NCBI RefSeq assembly: GCF_923081025.1
Contig: NZ_CAKLPZ010000001.1
Span: forward strand, 1,736,001 to 1,800,000
Length of the DNA stretch: 64,000 nucleotides
Source: Neolewinella maritima
GTDB taxonomy: Bacteria > Bacteroidota > Bacteroidia > Chitinophagales > Saprospiraceae
Direction: 5' to 3'
Shown: piece after piece, positions 34,574 to 43,668 of the stretch
Position numbering within the stretch: the stretch's first letter is position 1
Layout: each line of letters starts with the position of its first letter
Notes under the pieces: model-generated
What the model saw: the letters and a program-made list of their open reading frames with translations, nothing else
Databases searched by the model: none
Told to the model about the DNA's origin: nothing
Position numbers and translations under genes: made by a program

Positions 34574-37500
34574 TTAGAAATTCAGGTTAAGGCCCATGTT
34601 GATGACACGGCTCTGGGGGTAATAGACTCCGGTGCCGCTGGTGGTCTCCGGGTCGAAGAAGTCCAGCTTGTCGAAGGTGATCAGGTTGAGGCCGTTGACG
34701 TAAGCACGCAGGTTACCGATGCGGAACCGGTCGGTGAGCCGGGCGGGCAGGGTGTAGCCGATCTCCGCATTCTTCAGGCGCACGTAGTTCTTACTGAACA
34801 GCCAGTACGTGTTGTTGCCGTAGTTACCACCCGTATAGTAGGTGTCACCGCGACTGGCCAGGCGGGGATGTTCGCTGCTGGGGTTGTCGATGCTCCAGCG
34901 GTTCTGGTAGCTGTACTGTAGGTAGTTACCGATGTCACCCGACTCGGTCTGCACCCGCAGCGAAGCTCCCCGTGCCCCCTGAAAGAGCACGCTCAGGTCG
35001 AAGCCGCCGTAGCTAGCCGTAAGATTGGCGCCGAAGTTGAGGGTAGGGGTACCGTTATCGTCGATCCGAATACGGTCGTCTCCGTTGATCACGCCATCTC
35101 CGTTGACGTCGCGGAACTTCATATCGCCGGGAATCAAACGGCCGGTGACTGCGCTGTAGTCCAGTTCGTTGTTGTCGATCTCGGCCTGGTCGCGAAATAC
35201 GCCGTCGGACTCGTACACGAGGTACGCACCGATGGGGCTTCCTTCCATAAGCTGGTAATCTGGCGCGCCGGGAATTTCATCCATGAAGATCACCTTGTTC
35301 TTCGCGTAGCCGCCGTTGACGCCGAAGCGCCACTGGAAGGGTTTACCGGCCGCGCCATTATAGCCGACGTTCCACTCGAAGCCCTTGTTCTCTACCTCAC
35401 CGGCATTGACGGGAGGCAGCAGGCTATTGATACCGGAGCTGGCTGGGGTCGACCCCGTCTGCTGAATCAGAATCTGAGAACGCTTATTCAGGAAGTACTC
35501 CAGCGTCAGGTCCACCCGGTTATTGAACAGGATGGCATCGATACCGAAGTTCAGGTTATTGGCCCGCTCCCAGGTGAAGCTGGGGTTAGCCAGTAGCTGC
35601 TCCTCCAGGGTGGTCTGTACTACGCTATTGATGGGGTAGGTACCGAAGCTGTACAGGGATAGGAAGGCATACTCCTGCAGCTGGTTATTGAAGAACACCT
35701 GATCGTTGCCCATCTGCCCGTAGCTGGCCCGTAACTTCAGGTAGTCCACCGCACCTACGTCAAAGAAGTCCTCGTTGGCGATGTTCCAACCCGCCAGTAC
35801 CCCGGGAAAGAAGCCGAAGCGGTCATCCTCCGGAAAGATGTACGAGCCATCGTAGCGAAAGATGAACTCCAGCAGGTACTTGTCCTGGTAGTCATACTGT
35901 ACCCGTCCGTAGTAGCCCAGGCGGGCCCGCTCGTAGCCCGAACCACCCGTCTCTTGCTGCTGGGAGCCACCGGCAAACAACTGATCAACCGCCGGCGAAA
36001 TGTAGTTGCGGCGGAAAGCAAAGTAGTTGTCTCCCGTAAAGGTCTCCCGGGTTACGCCGGCCATCAGCCCGATGCTGTGTCCGCTACCTAACTCGGTATC
36101 GTAGTTCAGTCGGGCAGACAGGTTGGTATTCAGTACGTTACTGGTCGTCTGACGCAGCCGTGGATCAGTAAAGTTGCTGCGGGTAGCCGCCTCCAACAGC
36201 GGCGTCTCTCCGTCCGCTTCGTACGATACCCGATCCCAGTAGTAGAGCTGCCAGGGGGTTTCCCACCGCTTGATCTGGCTGTTTGTGTAGTCGACCGCTC
36301 CGGAAAGCGTGAGGGCCAGACCATCTACCCAGGGATTCGTGAACTGGATGGATCCGTTGGACTGAAAGTAATCCGTAGGCTCGTCCTGGTAGCCCGTGGC
36401 GTTGGTTGTAATGACGTAGGGGTTCTGTCCGTTCTCGATGTCCGGCCCCGGCAGTCCGTTCGGCCAGACCTCGGGTTCCGTCGGCCGGCCCCGCATCAGC
36501 ATCCGGAAGATCGCACTGGCATCCTGAGTAGGGTAGCGGCGGTCCTCCCGCCGTACCGAGACACCCAGCGAAGTGGTCACATACTGACTGATGTCAGCAT
36601 CCAGATTTACCCGGAAGTTGTACTGCTTGTACTTCGTGGCTGTGTTCTTATAGAACGCCTCCTGGTTGAGGTAGCCCAGAGAGGTGAAATACCGGAAGGT
36701 TTCGCTACCCCCCTGAATTTGCAGCGCATGGCGCGTCTGCGGTGCCCAGGTCTCGAACGCATCGCCGAACCAGTCCGTATCGGGGTATCCCCAGGGGTCG
36801 GATCCCTCGCCATGCAGCCGGACTGCCTCCGGACTGTAGTTCGCGTTCAGGGTACCCACGTCCTCGGTTGGGGAATCGTAGGTGCCCGTAGTCTGGATCG
36901 CATCCCATGCCTCGTCCCACTCATCCACCGGGATGGACTGGTAGATCGGCAGCTCGTTCATGATGTTAGCGTATTCTACCGCGCTAGACATTTTGGGTAG
37001 CACCGTGGGCTGAGCCCAACCCTGATTAAAGTCATAGCCCACCGTGAGCTTTCCCGTTTTACCCCGTTTGGTGGTCACCAGCAGGGCGCCGTTGGCCGCT
37101 CTGGCTCCGTAGATGGCCGCCGAGGCATCCTTCAGCACGGAGATCGAGGCGATATCCTGTGGACTGAGGCGGGCCAGTCCCCCTTCGCGATCCGGTACTC
37201 CGTCGATGACGACCAGCGGACTGCTATTGCCCAGGGTGTTCGTACCCCGGATATTGATCTGTACGTTGTCGTTACCCGGCTCGCCACTGGGCTGGATAAT
37301 GACCACGCCCGGTAGCCGACCGGCCAGGGAAACGCCCAGGTTGACCGACGGCGACTGCAGCAGTTCGGTGCCCTCGACGCCCACCACGGCACCGGTTACG
37401 GTGGCTTTGCGTTGTTGTCCGTAGGCGACCACCACGACTTCGTCGAGGACTTCGCCGCTGGATAGTCCCAGACTAATAGTCTCGTTATCCCCCACCGGAA

Positions 37501-37759
37501 CTTCCTGAGTAGCGTAGCCGGTGTAGCTGATCACTAGCGTTTCTTCGGGAGCAGCCTGTATTGAATACGTACCATCCAGGTCGGTGACGGTGCCCCGGGT
37601 GGTCCCCTTTACCGCGATGCTGGCGCCAATGAGCGGTTCCCCGCTGCCCTCATCCGTCAGGGTGCCCGTTATAGTACGCTGCTGTGCCAATAAGCTGGTC
37701 GACAGGAATAGAAAGACGGCGCATAGGCCGGTCTTCCATAGGAAATAAACGTGTTGCAT
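34574..37759 (-). CDS. SusC/RagA-family TonB-dependent outer-membrane transporter
   Basis: 1061 residues. Signal peptide, N-terminal carboxypeptidase-regulatory-like domain (ITGTLTDEGSGEPLIGASI, about 30-105), TonB-box/plug region with EVVVVAYGQQRKATVTGAV and a plug domain containing INIRGTNTLGNSSPLVVIDG, then the 22-strand barrel ending in VINMGLNLNF. It imports SusD-bound ligand using energy from TonB. It has a 150-base leader region with an inverted repeat and is the first gene of the SusCD operon. Substrate unknown. Confidence 0.97.
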   Translation of the reverse strand: MQHVYFLWKTGLCAVFLFLSTSLLAQQRTITGTLTDEGSGEPLIGASIAVKGTTRGTVTDLDGTYSIQAAPEETLVISYTGYATQEVPVGDNETISLGLSSGEVLDEVVVVAYGQQRKATVTGAVVGVEGTELLQSPSVNLGVSLAGRLPGVVIIQPSGEPGNDNVQINIRGTNTLGNSSPLVVIDGVPDREGGLARLSPQDIASISVLKDASAAIYGARAANGALLVTTKRGKTGKLTVGYDFNQGWAQPTVLPKMSSAVEYANIMNELPIYQSIPVDEWDEAWDAIQTTGTYDSPTEDVGTLNANYSPEAVRLHGEGSDPWGYPDTDWFGDAFETWAPQTRHALQIQGGSETFRYFTSLGYLNQEAFYKNTATKYKQYNFRVNLDADISQYVTTSLGVSVRREDRRYPTQDASAIFRMLMRGRPTEPEVWPNGLPGPDIENGQNPYVITTNATGYQDEPTDYFQSNGSIQFTNPWVDGLALTLSGAVDYTNSQIKRWETPWQLYYWDRVSYEADGETPLLEAATRSNFTDPRLRQTTSNVLNTNLSARLNYDTELGSGHSIGLMAGVTRETFTGDNYFAFRRNYISPAVDQLFAGGSQQQETGGSGYERARLGYYGRVQYDYQDKYLLEFIFRYDGSYIFPEDDRFGFFPGVLAGWNIANEDFFDVGAVDYLKLRASYGQMGNDQVFFNNQLQEYAFLSLYSFGTYPINSVVQTTLEEQLLANPSFTWERANNLNFGIDAILFNNRVDLTLEYFLNKRSQILIQQTGSTPASSGINSLLPPVNAGEVENKGFEWNVGYNGAAGKPFQWRFGVNGGYAKNKVIFMDEIPGAPDYQLMEGSPIGAYLVYESDGVFRDQAEIDNNELDYSAVTGRLIPGDMKFRDVNGDGVINGDDRIRIDDNGTPTLNFGANLTASYGGFDLSVLFQGARGASLRVQTESGDIGNYLQYSYQNRWSIDNPSSEHPRLASRGDTYYTGGNYGNNTYWLFSKNYVRLKNAEIGYTLPARLTDRFRIGNLRAYVNGLNLITFDKLDFFDPETTSGTGVYYPQSRVINMGLNLNF

Positions 37760-37807
37760 AATCTAGGAGTGTTAGAATTAATCGACGTAACTCGTATGCT
37801 TTCACTC

Positions 37808-37854
37808 GGCGGCCCAATTGGCCTAATTTGGGGGGTAGATAGGCCAATTCCGCC
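37808..37854 (-). repeat. Inverted repeat in the susC leader
   Basis: GGCGGCCCAATTGGCC (37808-37823) and GGCCAATTCCGCC (37842-37854) are imperfectly complementary across an 18-base spacer. It lies about 50-95 bases before the susC ATG, so it could be an operator or a leader hairpin in the mRNA. No sharp -7 box was found for susC. Confidence 0.45.
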
Positions 37855-37909
37855 CATTAAGGTGTCGTGAATATACTTAACACATCGTTAAGGTATGTTT
37901 ACCACCCGA

Positions 37910-39406
37910 TTATTTCTCTGCACCCGCGGCCCCGCCCTCCGGTGATATGCGAATGATGCGCCCATTGACTATCGCGGCCCGTAGAGAATCCTCACTGTCG
38001 TACAGCAATAGATCAAGGGGTAACCCCAGGCCCACCTCTTTTGCCAGACGCTCGTTGGGGCCCAATACCCGTAACTGCCGCCCGGCGTGCCAGGGTAGGG
38101 GAGCCGCTGTACGGACGGCGGTGTAGCCCTGTCGCAGCAGATCAACCGTCGATAGGACATCCACTTGCCGTGCGGTCAGCGTACCCGGATATACACGCCC
38201 TGCTTCTGCCCGCAGGCCACTGGCATCGTAGCGATCGAATGCATTAAAGGTGTGCAGATCACCCAGGTCGCTGATATAAGCCGAGCGTGTATACTCCCGG
38301 TAGTCCGGGCCCAGTGTCTGCTCCCGCACCCGCAAGCCTAGTGAGAGGGAGTAGCTCGAATCTTCCCGCTCGATCACCATATTGTCCAGTATGACCTCGT
38401 GCATCCCATTAGACTGGTTTTCAGGTATTTGCAAATACTCATCTACCGAATGACTTTCGTAGGCCCCTGTAGCGATTCCGTGGAGCCCGGTGATCAGACC
38501 CAGTAGATTCTGCCGCCGAATGCGCTGCTTTTCCGGGTCTCCAGGCAGTCCGCCTGACTCGACCAGAATGGTGCGCGTACCCCACTTCTGCAGGTTATCG
38601 CCGAAGGCTCGGGGCTCGAAGTCGTCGTTGTAGCGGCCTACCTGCCCGGGCAGACTATCCTGCCAGTAGCCGTTCATCAGGGCGATGAGCTGGGCGGCGT
38701 CTTCCCGTTTCGGACTCATGGATTTGTCCCAGTCATAGGCAGGGGCCAGGATGGAGAGCGCGCAGCCCCGTTCAGCCGGGAAGCCGGCACCGTAGTACAC
38801 TCCCTGGTCGTGCAGATTGAACCCCCAGTCTGCATCCAGCCGATCGCGCTCGGCCTTGAGCAGCCGCGCCTCCGGAGTCGTGAGGTGCAGGGCATCCCGG
38901 TTCAGGTCAATACCCAGCGCGTTACGTCGCTCGTAGCGCTGCGCGCCATCGGGATTAAGCATAGGCAGCACTGTGAGGTGGAGCCGTTGCCGGAGCAGTA
39001 GGCGTAGCGAGTCCAGGGCGGGTTCCTGGCCCTCCAACCAGCCGAACAGGTCCATCAGGGCGGCCGTGGCGGTGGGCTCGTCCCCGTGCATCTGTGACCA
39101 CAGCAGTACTTCGATCGGCCCTTCGCCGTAGCCAATGCGCCACAGCGGGCGCTGCTCTACCGATCGCCCCGCGGTGTCTACCGTGAAGGACGGGGGCAGC
39201 GCATCCACTAGCGGCTGTAGATCAGACTGCTTGAACCTCCTGCTCGTGATGCTGCCCTGCCGGTACGTATCCAGAGACGTCCGTACCGCAGCTTCCGGAA
39301 AGGCCAGGGTGGGCGCGGTCGCGGGTGCAGGGGTGGTATCAATCGGGGCGGTGCAACTCCCCATGAGGTAGCCGCAGGTGAGCAGTGCGAGTAGGGTATA
39401 GGTCAT
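37910..39406 (-). CDS. M14-family metallocarboxypeptidase lipoprotein
   Basis: 498 residues. Lipoprotein signal with C18 (LMGSC). Zinc ligands H107 and E110 in the QMHGDEPT motif, third His likely in NLHDQGVYYG, and catalytic Glu in ILVESGGLPG. M14 enzymes remove C-terminal residues from peptides or amides, here on the outer surface or in the periplasm. It ends 150 bases upstream of susC and starts 15 bases after the DUF1080 gene, so it probably belongs to a DUF1080-M14 operon read toward susC. Substrate not resolvable. Confidence 0.9.
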   Translation of the reverse strand: MTYTLLALLTCGYLMGSCTAPIDTTPAPATAPTLAFPEAAVRTSLDTYRQGSITSRRFKQSDLQPLVDALPPSFTVDTAGRSVEQRPLWRIGYGEGPIEVLLWSQMHGDEPTATAALMDLFGWLEGQEPALDSLRLLLRQRLHLTVLPMLNPDGAQRYERRNALGIDLNRDALHLTTPEARLLKAERDRLDADWGFNLHDQGVYYGAGFPAERGCALSILAPAYDWDKSMSPKREDAAQLIALMNGYWQDSLPGQVGRYNDDFEPRAFGDNLQKWGTRTILVESGGLPGDPEKQRIRRQNLLGLITGLHGIATGAYESHSVDEYLQIPENQSNGMHEVILDNMVIEREDSSYSLSLGLRVREQTLGPDYREYTRSAYISDLGDLHTFNAFDRYDASGLRAEAGRVYPGTLTARQVDVLSTVDLLRQGYTAVRTAAPLPWHAGRQLRVLGPNERLAKEVGLGLPLDLLLYDSEDSLRAAIVNGRIIRISPEGGAAGAEK

Positions 39407-39421
39407 GGGAAAAGTGCCTGT

Positions 39422-40303
39422 TTACTGACTAAGGTCAAGCAGTTCGATGCGGCGAAAGTCAATGCCGTGACTCTCGGCCTGCAACGCAATGTAGCCTCTG
39501 GTGAGTAGTTCGCCGTCCCGGTCCAGCCACTCCTGGCGACTGCTATGGATCCCGGCGGCCTGCCAGTCGGCCTGCTCCCTGCTGCGGTAGATGAAGCCCC
39601 CACCGATCTGCGGACGGGTGAATTGTAGTACGGTATCTCCCTCGATCAGAAAATCCATTTGTCCGCCACCCCGTACGATGGCCTCAGCACGAATCCAGCT
39701 GTCGCCGTCGTAGGTTTTGCTGGTGGAGGAAATACAGTGGCGGTAATCTATGGTATCGGTCAGCACCACTGCGGTACCCGGCGTACAGACGTTGCCGGTC
39801 GGCCGCTCCTTGCCGTCACTTAATCCGCCCAGGAGTTGCAGCTCGATCGAGACCGGGAAGGTCTGACCGATCTCGTTACTCTCCGCGGACTGGGCGTGCA
39901 GCATAACGCCGCTATTGCGTACGTTCCAGCTAGCGCCACCCGGCACCTGGTCGCCGGTGAAGCGGTACTCGAACCGCAGCTTATAGTGGGCATAAGGGTT
40001 ACGGTAGTAAAGGTGACCGTAGGCGTCGTCGAAGGACGTATAGTCCGCATAGCTTACGCGCAGCACAGAGTCCTCGACCCGGAAGGTGTTGCGAAAATTC
40101 ACCCCGACGGGCTGACCGGCAAAATTAGGCGTCCAGCCCTCCAGATCCCGGCCATTGAACAAGCTTTGCCAGCTAGCCCGGTCGTCCTCCGCCGGTGTGG
40201 CATCGGTAGCAGACTGCGCAGTAGCAAGCTGGCAGCCGTTGTACAGCAAGCCTGACAGGCATATTAAGAGTGTACGGAGAATCGGTACGAGGGCGTTTGA
40301 CAT
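39422..40303 (-). CDS. DUF1080 (3-keto-disaccharide hydrolase-like) lipoprotein
   Basis: 293 residues from the ATG at 40303, chosen because it gives a signal peptide ending in LLYNGC; an upstream in-frame start (40357) adds unlikely residues. DUF1080 core: WQSLFNGRDLEGWTPNF, FRVEDSVLRVSY, LRFEYRF, NSGVMLHAQS and IELQLLGG. Characterised members hydrolyse 3-keto-glycosides; many others are only predicted to bind carbohydrate. It is divergent from the hybrid sensor kinase gene and upstream of the M14 gene. Confidence 0.9.
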   Translation of the reverse strand: MSNALVPILRTLLICLSGLLYNGCQLATAQSATDATPAEDDRASWQSLFNGRDLEGWTPNFAGQPVGVNFRNTFRVEDSVLRVSYADYTSFDDAYGHLYYRNPYAHYKLRFEYRFTGDQVPGGASWNVRNSGVMLHAQSAESNEIGQTFPVSIELQLLGGLSDGKERPTGNVCTPGTAVVLTDTIDYRHCISSTSKTYDGDSWIRAEAIVRGGGQMDFLIEGDTVLQFTRPQIGGGFIYRSREQADWQAAGIHSSRQEWLDRDGELLTRGYIALQAESHGIDFRRIELLDLSQ

Positions 40304-40335
40304 AGTATAGGTAGGCGGATCAGTTGCCCAAATTA

Positions 40336-40349
40336 GGTGATTTGTCACC
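40336..40349. promoter_or_regulatory. Palindrome between DUF1080 and sensor-kinase genes
   Basis: GGTGA-TTTG-TCACC, a perfect 5-base palindrome around four bases, inside the 80-base divergent intergenic region. Possible operator for the AraC-type regulator encoded next to it. Unsupported beyond position and symmetry. Confidence 0.35.
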
Positions 40350-40383
40350 GCTGCCACTACGTTAGCTCGCTACACCCCGGTTT

Positions 40384-43098
40384 ATGAAGTTACTTTTTCG
40401 TTGTGCAAGCGTGCTTTCTTTGGTGCTGTTGGGACTAACTGCATGTGCACAGGACACGCTAACGGCGGAGATGGTCGTGCTACGGGGCGGCTACCTGCTG
40501 GATCAGCGGGGGGAACTTCAGATCGACGACCTTGACGAAGGAGCCGACTGGCGCGTAGTCGGAGCTGAAGATGGACTGGTAGAGACAAACAGCTACCTCT
40601 GGACACGCCTGGTCCTGCACAACGATATGGCGGATACCTACCCCGCGCTGCTGTCCCTAAGCCGCGAGGCGGATTCCATCTGGGTATACGCCGAGCAGGA
40701 TAATGTACTCACCTACCGCGGACTACGTACCCTGAACAGTAGCGATGCGACCCAAGTAGGCGTCTTCCCGGCAGCGTACTCCGTAGAATTACGGGCGCGG
40801 GATTCGGTGCTGGTTTATGCGCGGATGTACTTCCGCGACGGCTGGCCGCTCGCGGCGGCGACTCGTGCCGTACAGACTGACGCACGGGCGGCCGTAAATC
40901 GCGAAGTGGGCCACACCGCCTGGCAGTTTTTCTATACCGGCATCATGGTATCGATCAGTCTGCTGAGTGTGTTCGTCTATCTGCTGTTCAAGGATCGCTC
41001 CCTGCTCCTATTCGCCTGGGTGACGATGAGTTTTGGACTCTACTTCATATCCTTTAACTCCATGACGGCGATCCTGGGCTTGCCTCCGGCCCGCCTAGCG
41101 GGCATTACCACGCTGCAGGTCTCGATCGTGTCTCTGGTTCTGGCATTATCGTTTTTCATTGCCCGATTTCTGCGCCTGGCTAGTGCGTATCCCCGCTATA
41201 GTCGCTACTACTGGGGTGTGACCGTACTGGCCGTGCTGACACAGGTGGTACCGTATCAGTTGGGCTGGCGGATGGTGACCGTGTTTCTGGTCGCCAACGT
41301 CGTTCTGCTCATCTGGGTGGTCACTGTCGCTTTGCCTATTCTTACACTGAGTAGGCGAAAGAACCCAGCGGCGCATCAGCTGTTGCTTTCCGCCATCATG
41401 CTGGCACCTCCCGGCGTAGTATATCTGCTAGATCTGATCTGGTACAATTCGCTCGGTGGACAGCTACAGTACGGGCTGCAGATTGGTAGTTTATCGTCCA
41501 CCGCTATCCTTATCCGGGCGCTCACGCGTCAGATCCAGGATATGAAGACTACCACCAAGCGGCTCTCGGAACAAACGGAATTGAAGTCACGCTTCTTCGC
41601 CAATATCTCCCATGAGTTCCGTACCCCCCTGACGCTCATCATGGGTCCGCTGGAGCAGCTTCTCAGCCGACACCCGCAGACGGAATCATCCAATGACGAG
41701 CATGCCCTGCTATCGCTAGCCTACACCAATGCCAACCGACAGCTTGAACTGGTCAATCGCATCCTGCAGCTATCCCGCCTGGAGGCTAATGCTACGGAGC
41801 TAGATACTTCCGTAGTCGACCTCGTGCAGCTAGTGCACTCCGCCGGCGCATCGTTTACCCACCTGGCGGTCCAGCGCGGTATCAGTATAGTGTACGCTCA
41901 GTGTCCCCATGCCTTGCCGTGTACGTTGGACGCACGCAAGATGGAGGATGTACTGCATAATCTGCTGAGTAACGCGCTCAAATTCACCCCCCGGGGCGGC
42001 ACGGTCACCATCGGGGTAGGGGAGGGGGAGCATGGCGTTGTCGTAGAGGTATCGGACACGGGTGCTGGAATACCGGCTTCCCAGTTGGCCGGCATCTTCG
42101 ACCGCTTCATTCAGGCCGAAGGAAGTACCTATACCGAGCAGGAGGGTAGTGGTCTGGGACTTTCGTTGGTTAGAGAATTGGTGCGACTGCATAAGGGCAA
42201 TGTCGCCGTGCGCAGTAGCTTAGGGCAGGGGACCACGTTCACTGTTCAGATACCACAGGATGCGATAGCCTCAGAAGCCGTATCGACGGACGGTGAGCAA
42301 ACTGTATCCTCCGTAGAGCAAGCTAGCTACACAGCAGTTCCTGATGGGGCACAAACAGTCCTGATCGTAGATGACAATGCAGCGATTCGACTGCTCGTTT
42401 CGGCCGCCCTACACGCCGATTACCGAATCATCGAGGCTGCTGACGGTCAAAAGGCTCTACAAATAGCCAGGGATCAGCAGCCAAGTCTCATCATCAGCGA
42501 TGTGATGATGCCCTTCATGGACGGGTACTCGCTTACCGAAGCCGTAAAAACAGACCTGGAGATCAGCCACATACCCGTCATCCTACTTACCGCCCGCGCC
42601 GCCAGCGAAGACCGGATCGCCGGACTTAGTATAGGCGGCGATGATTATATCACTAAGCCATTTAAGCACAATGAGTTACGTGCTAGGGTCCATAATTTGA
42701 TTGAATCGAGGAAATTATTGCGACAGCGGTATGCGACCTCCATTGAGCTTAAACCCACCGAGGTCGCCGCAGCCCCCGTAGATGCCGAATTTCTGCAGCG
42801 CTGCCTGGATGTAGTAGAGGGCGAGTTGATGAACGAACGGTTCCGCGTAGGCGACCTGGCACGGGCAGTTAGTATGAGTCCCGCCAGCCTGAACCGCAAG
42901 CTGCGAAGCCTGCTTGAAGTATCTACGAACCAGTTTATCCAGTCGGTCCGGCTACAACGGGCTCAGGACTTATTAAACACCCAAGTATATACGGTAGCGG
43001 AAGTAGGTACAGCTACAGGGTTCAGCAGCACCTCATACTTCGTCAAGGCCTACCGGGAAAAGTTCGGCATCACTCCTGGCAGTGCACTGCGGGTTTAA
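40384..43098 (+). CDS. Hybrid two-component sensor with AraC-type output (7TMR-DISM)
   Basis: 904 residues. Signal peptide, then a 7TMR-DISMED2-like extracytoplasmic sensor (about 25-180), a 7TM block (about 185-385), HisKA with the phospho-acceptor H410 (ISHEFRTPL), HATPase (NLLSNALKF, TGAGIP, GSGLGLSLV), a receiver with D706 (LIISDVMMPFMDG) and a C-terminal AraC helix-turn-helix (about 800-904). One protein thus senses, phosphorylates itself and binds DNA. Its sensor is the 7TMR-DISM type rather than the Y_Y_Y/propeller type common beside polysaccharide loci. The adjacent DUF1080, M14 and SusCD operon are the probable targets. Confidence 0.93.
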   Translation: MKLLFRCASVLSLVLLGLTACAQDTLTAEMVVLRGGYLLDQRGELQIDDLDEGADWRVVGAEDGLVETNSYLWTRLVLHNDMADTYPALLSLSREADSIWVYAEQDNVLTYRGLRTLNSSDATQVGVFPAAYSVELRARDSVLVYARMYFRDGWPLAAATRAVQTDARAAVNREVGHTAWQFFYTGIMVSISLLSVFVYLLFKDRSLLLFAWVTMSFGLYFISFNSMTAILGLPPARLAGITTLQVSIVSLVLALSFFIARFLRLASAYPRYSRYYWGVTVLAVLTQVVPYQLGWRMVTVFLVANVVLLIWVVTVALPILTLSRRKNPAAHQLLLSAIMLAPPGVVYLLDLIWYNSLGGQLQYGLQIGSLSSTAILIRALTRQIQDMKTTTKRLSEQTELKSRFFANISHEFRTPLTLIMGPLEQLLSRHPQTESSNDEHALLSLAYTNANRQLELVNRILQLSRLEANATELDTSVVDLVQLVHSAGASFTHLAVQRGISIVYAQCPHALPCTLDARKMEDVLHNLLSNALKFTPRGGTVTIGVGEGEHGVVVEVSDTGAGIPASQLAGIFDRFIQAEGSTYTEQEGSGLGLSLVRELVRLHKGNVAVRSSLGQGTTFTVQIPQDAIASEAVSTDGEQTVSSVEQASYTAVPDGAQTVLIVDDNAAIRLLVSAALHADYRIIEAADGQKALQIARDQQPSLIISDVMMPFMDGYSLTEAVKTDLEISHIPVILLTARAASEDRIAGLSIGGDDYITKPFKHNELRARVHNLIESRKLLRQRYATSIELKPTEVAAAPVDAEFLQRCLDVVEGELMNERFRVGDLARAVSMSPASLNRKLRSLLEVSTNQFIQSVRLQRAQDLLNTQVYTVAEVGTATGFSSTSYFVKAYREKFGITPGSALRV

Positions 43099-43149
43099 TG
43101 GGGAGCACCTACAGCCGCGAGCGCTGGTGCGAAGGCTAGCACACGGAGT

Positions 43150-43168
43150 TATTATGTTAAGTAGAGTT
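43150..43168 (+). repeat. 19-base direct repeat, copy 1
   Basis: TATTATGTTAAGTAGAGTT, identical to the copy at 43381-43399, 231 bases away. The AT-rich sequence between them holds no gene. Confidence 0.85.
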
Positions 43169-43380
43169 TTGTCTGTATCACTCCAGGGTAGGGAATGGGT
43201 GCTGTAGGAATACTTACATCCGTAGTATTCACCCTTACGGCTTAGTGCGCTGGTCGACATCTATACTATCGATGGGAGGGTGAAGCATTTCTTGAGTAAC
43301 AAATAGATCGTGACCCTTTCGGTAGTGGTTTACTTTCGATTCACCAATAGATGAATAGAATAAAAATTGCCTATAATTTA

Positions 43381-43399
43381 TATTATGTTAAGTAGAGTT
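43381..43399 (+). repeat. 19-base direct repeat, copy 2
   Basis: Second exact copy. The flanking bases differ (T/A before, T/G after), so the repeat ends sharply. Confidence 0.85.
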
Positions 43400-43668
43400 G
43401 AAAACTACTTTGGGATTCCTCATGTGCTACCAGATGGCGTGATACCTTCTACTCGGATTCTCAGTCCGGAAACACATCTGCTTGGATGTAGGGATGTATC
43501 ATCACCTGCGCCTGCTTTGAATAAGTTTTACGCACGGGGTAGCGAAGCCACGCTCGTTTCATACCCCTACCCTAGCGAGCCTACAACACTTACCACAGCC
43601 TTTACCAAAAGTTAGACGCGTCAAACAATTCGGTCCGCGGAGGGTATTACAGCCCTAAGTCCCCGACG

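Larger units (their letters stand above)
43099..43668. other. 570-base intergenic stretch, AT-rich
   Basis: No convincing gene. It is visibly richer in A and T than neighbours, contains a 19-base direct repeat, and one weak frame (43367-43615) that I do not believe. A small imperfect stem (GCAC...GTGC with inner CAGC/GCTG) lies just after the sensor kinase stop and could terminate it. Confidence 0.6.

Noticed and set aside
43367-43615. 82-codon frame in the AT-rich gap
   Set aside because: No start context, no recognisable protein pattern, and it spans a direct repeat.
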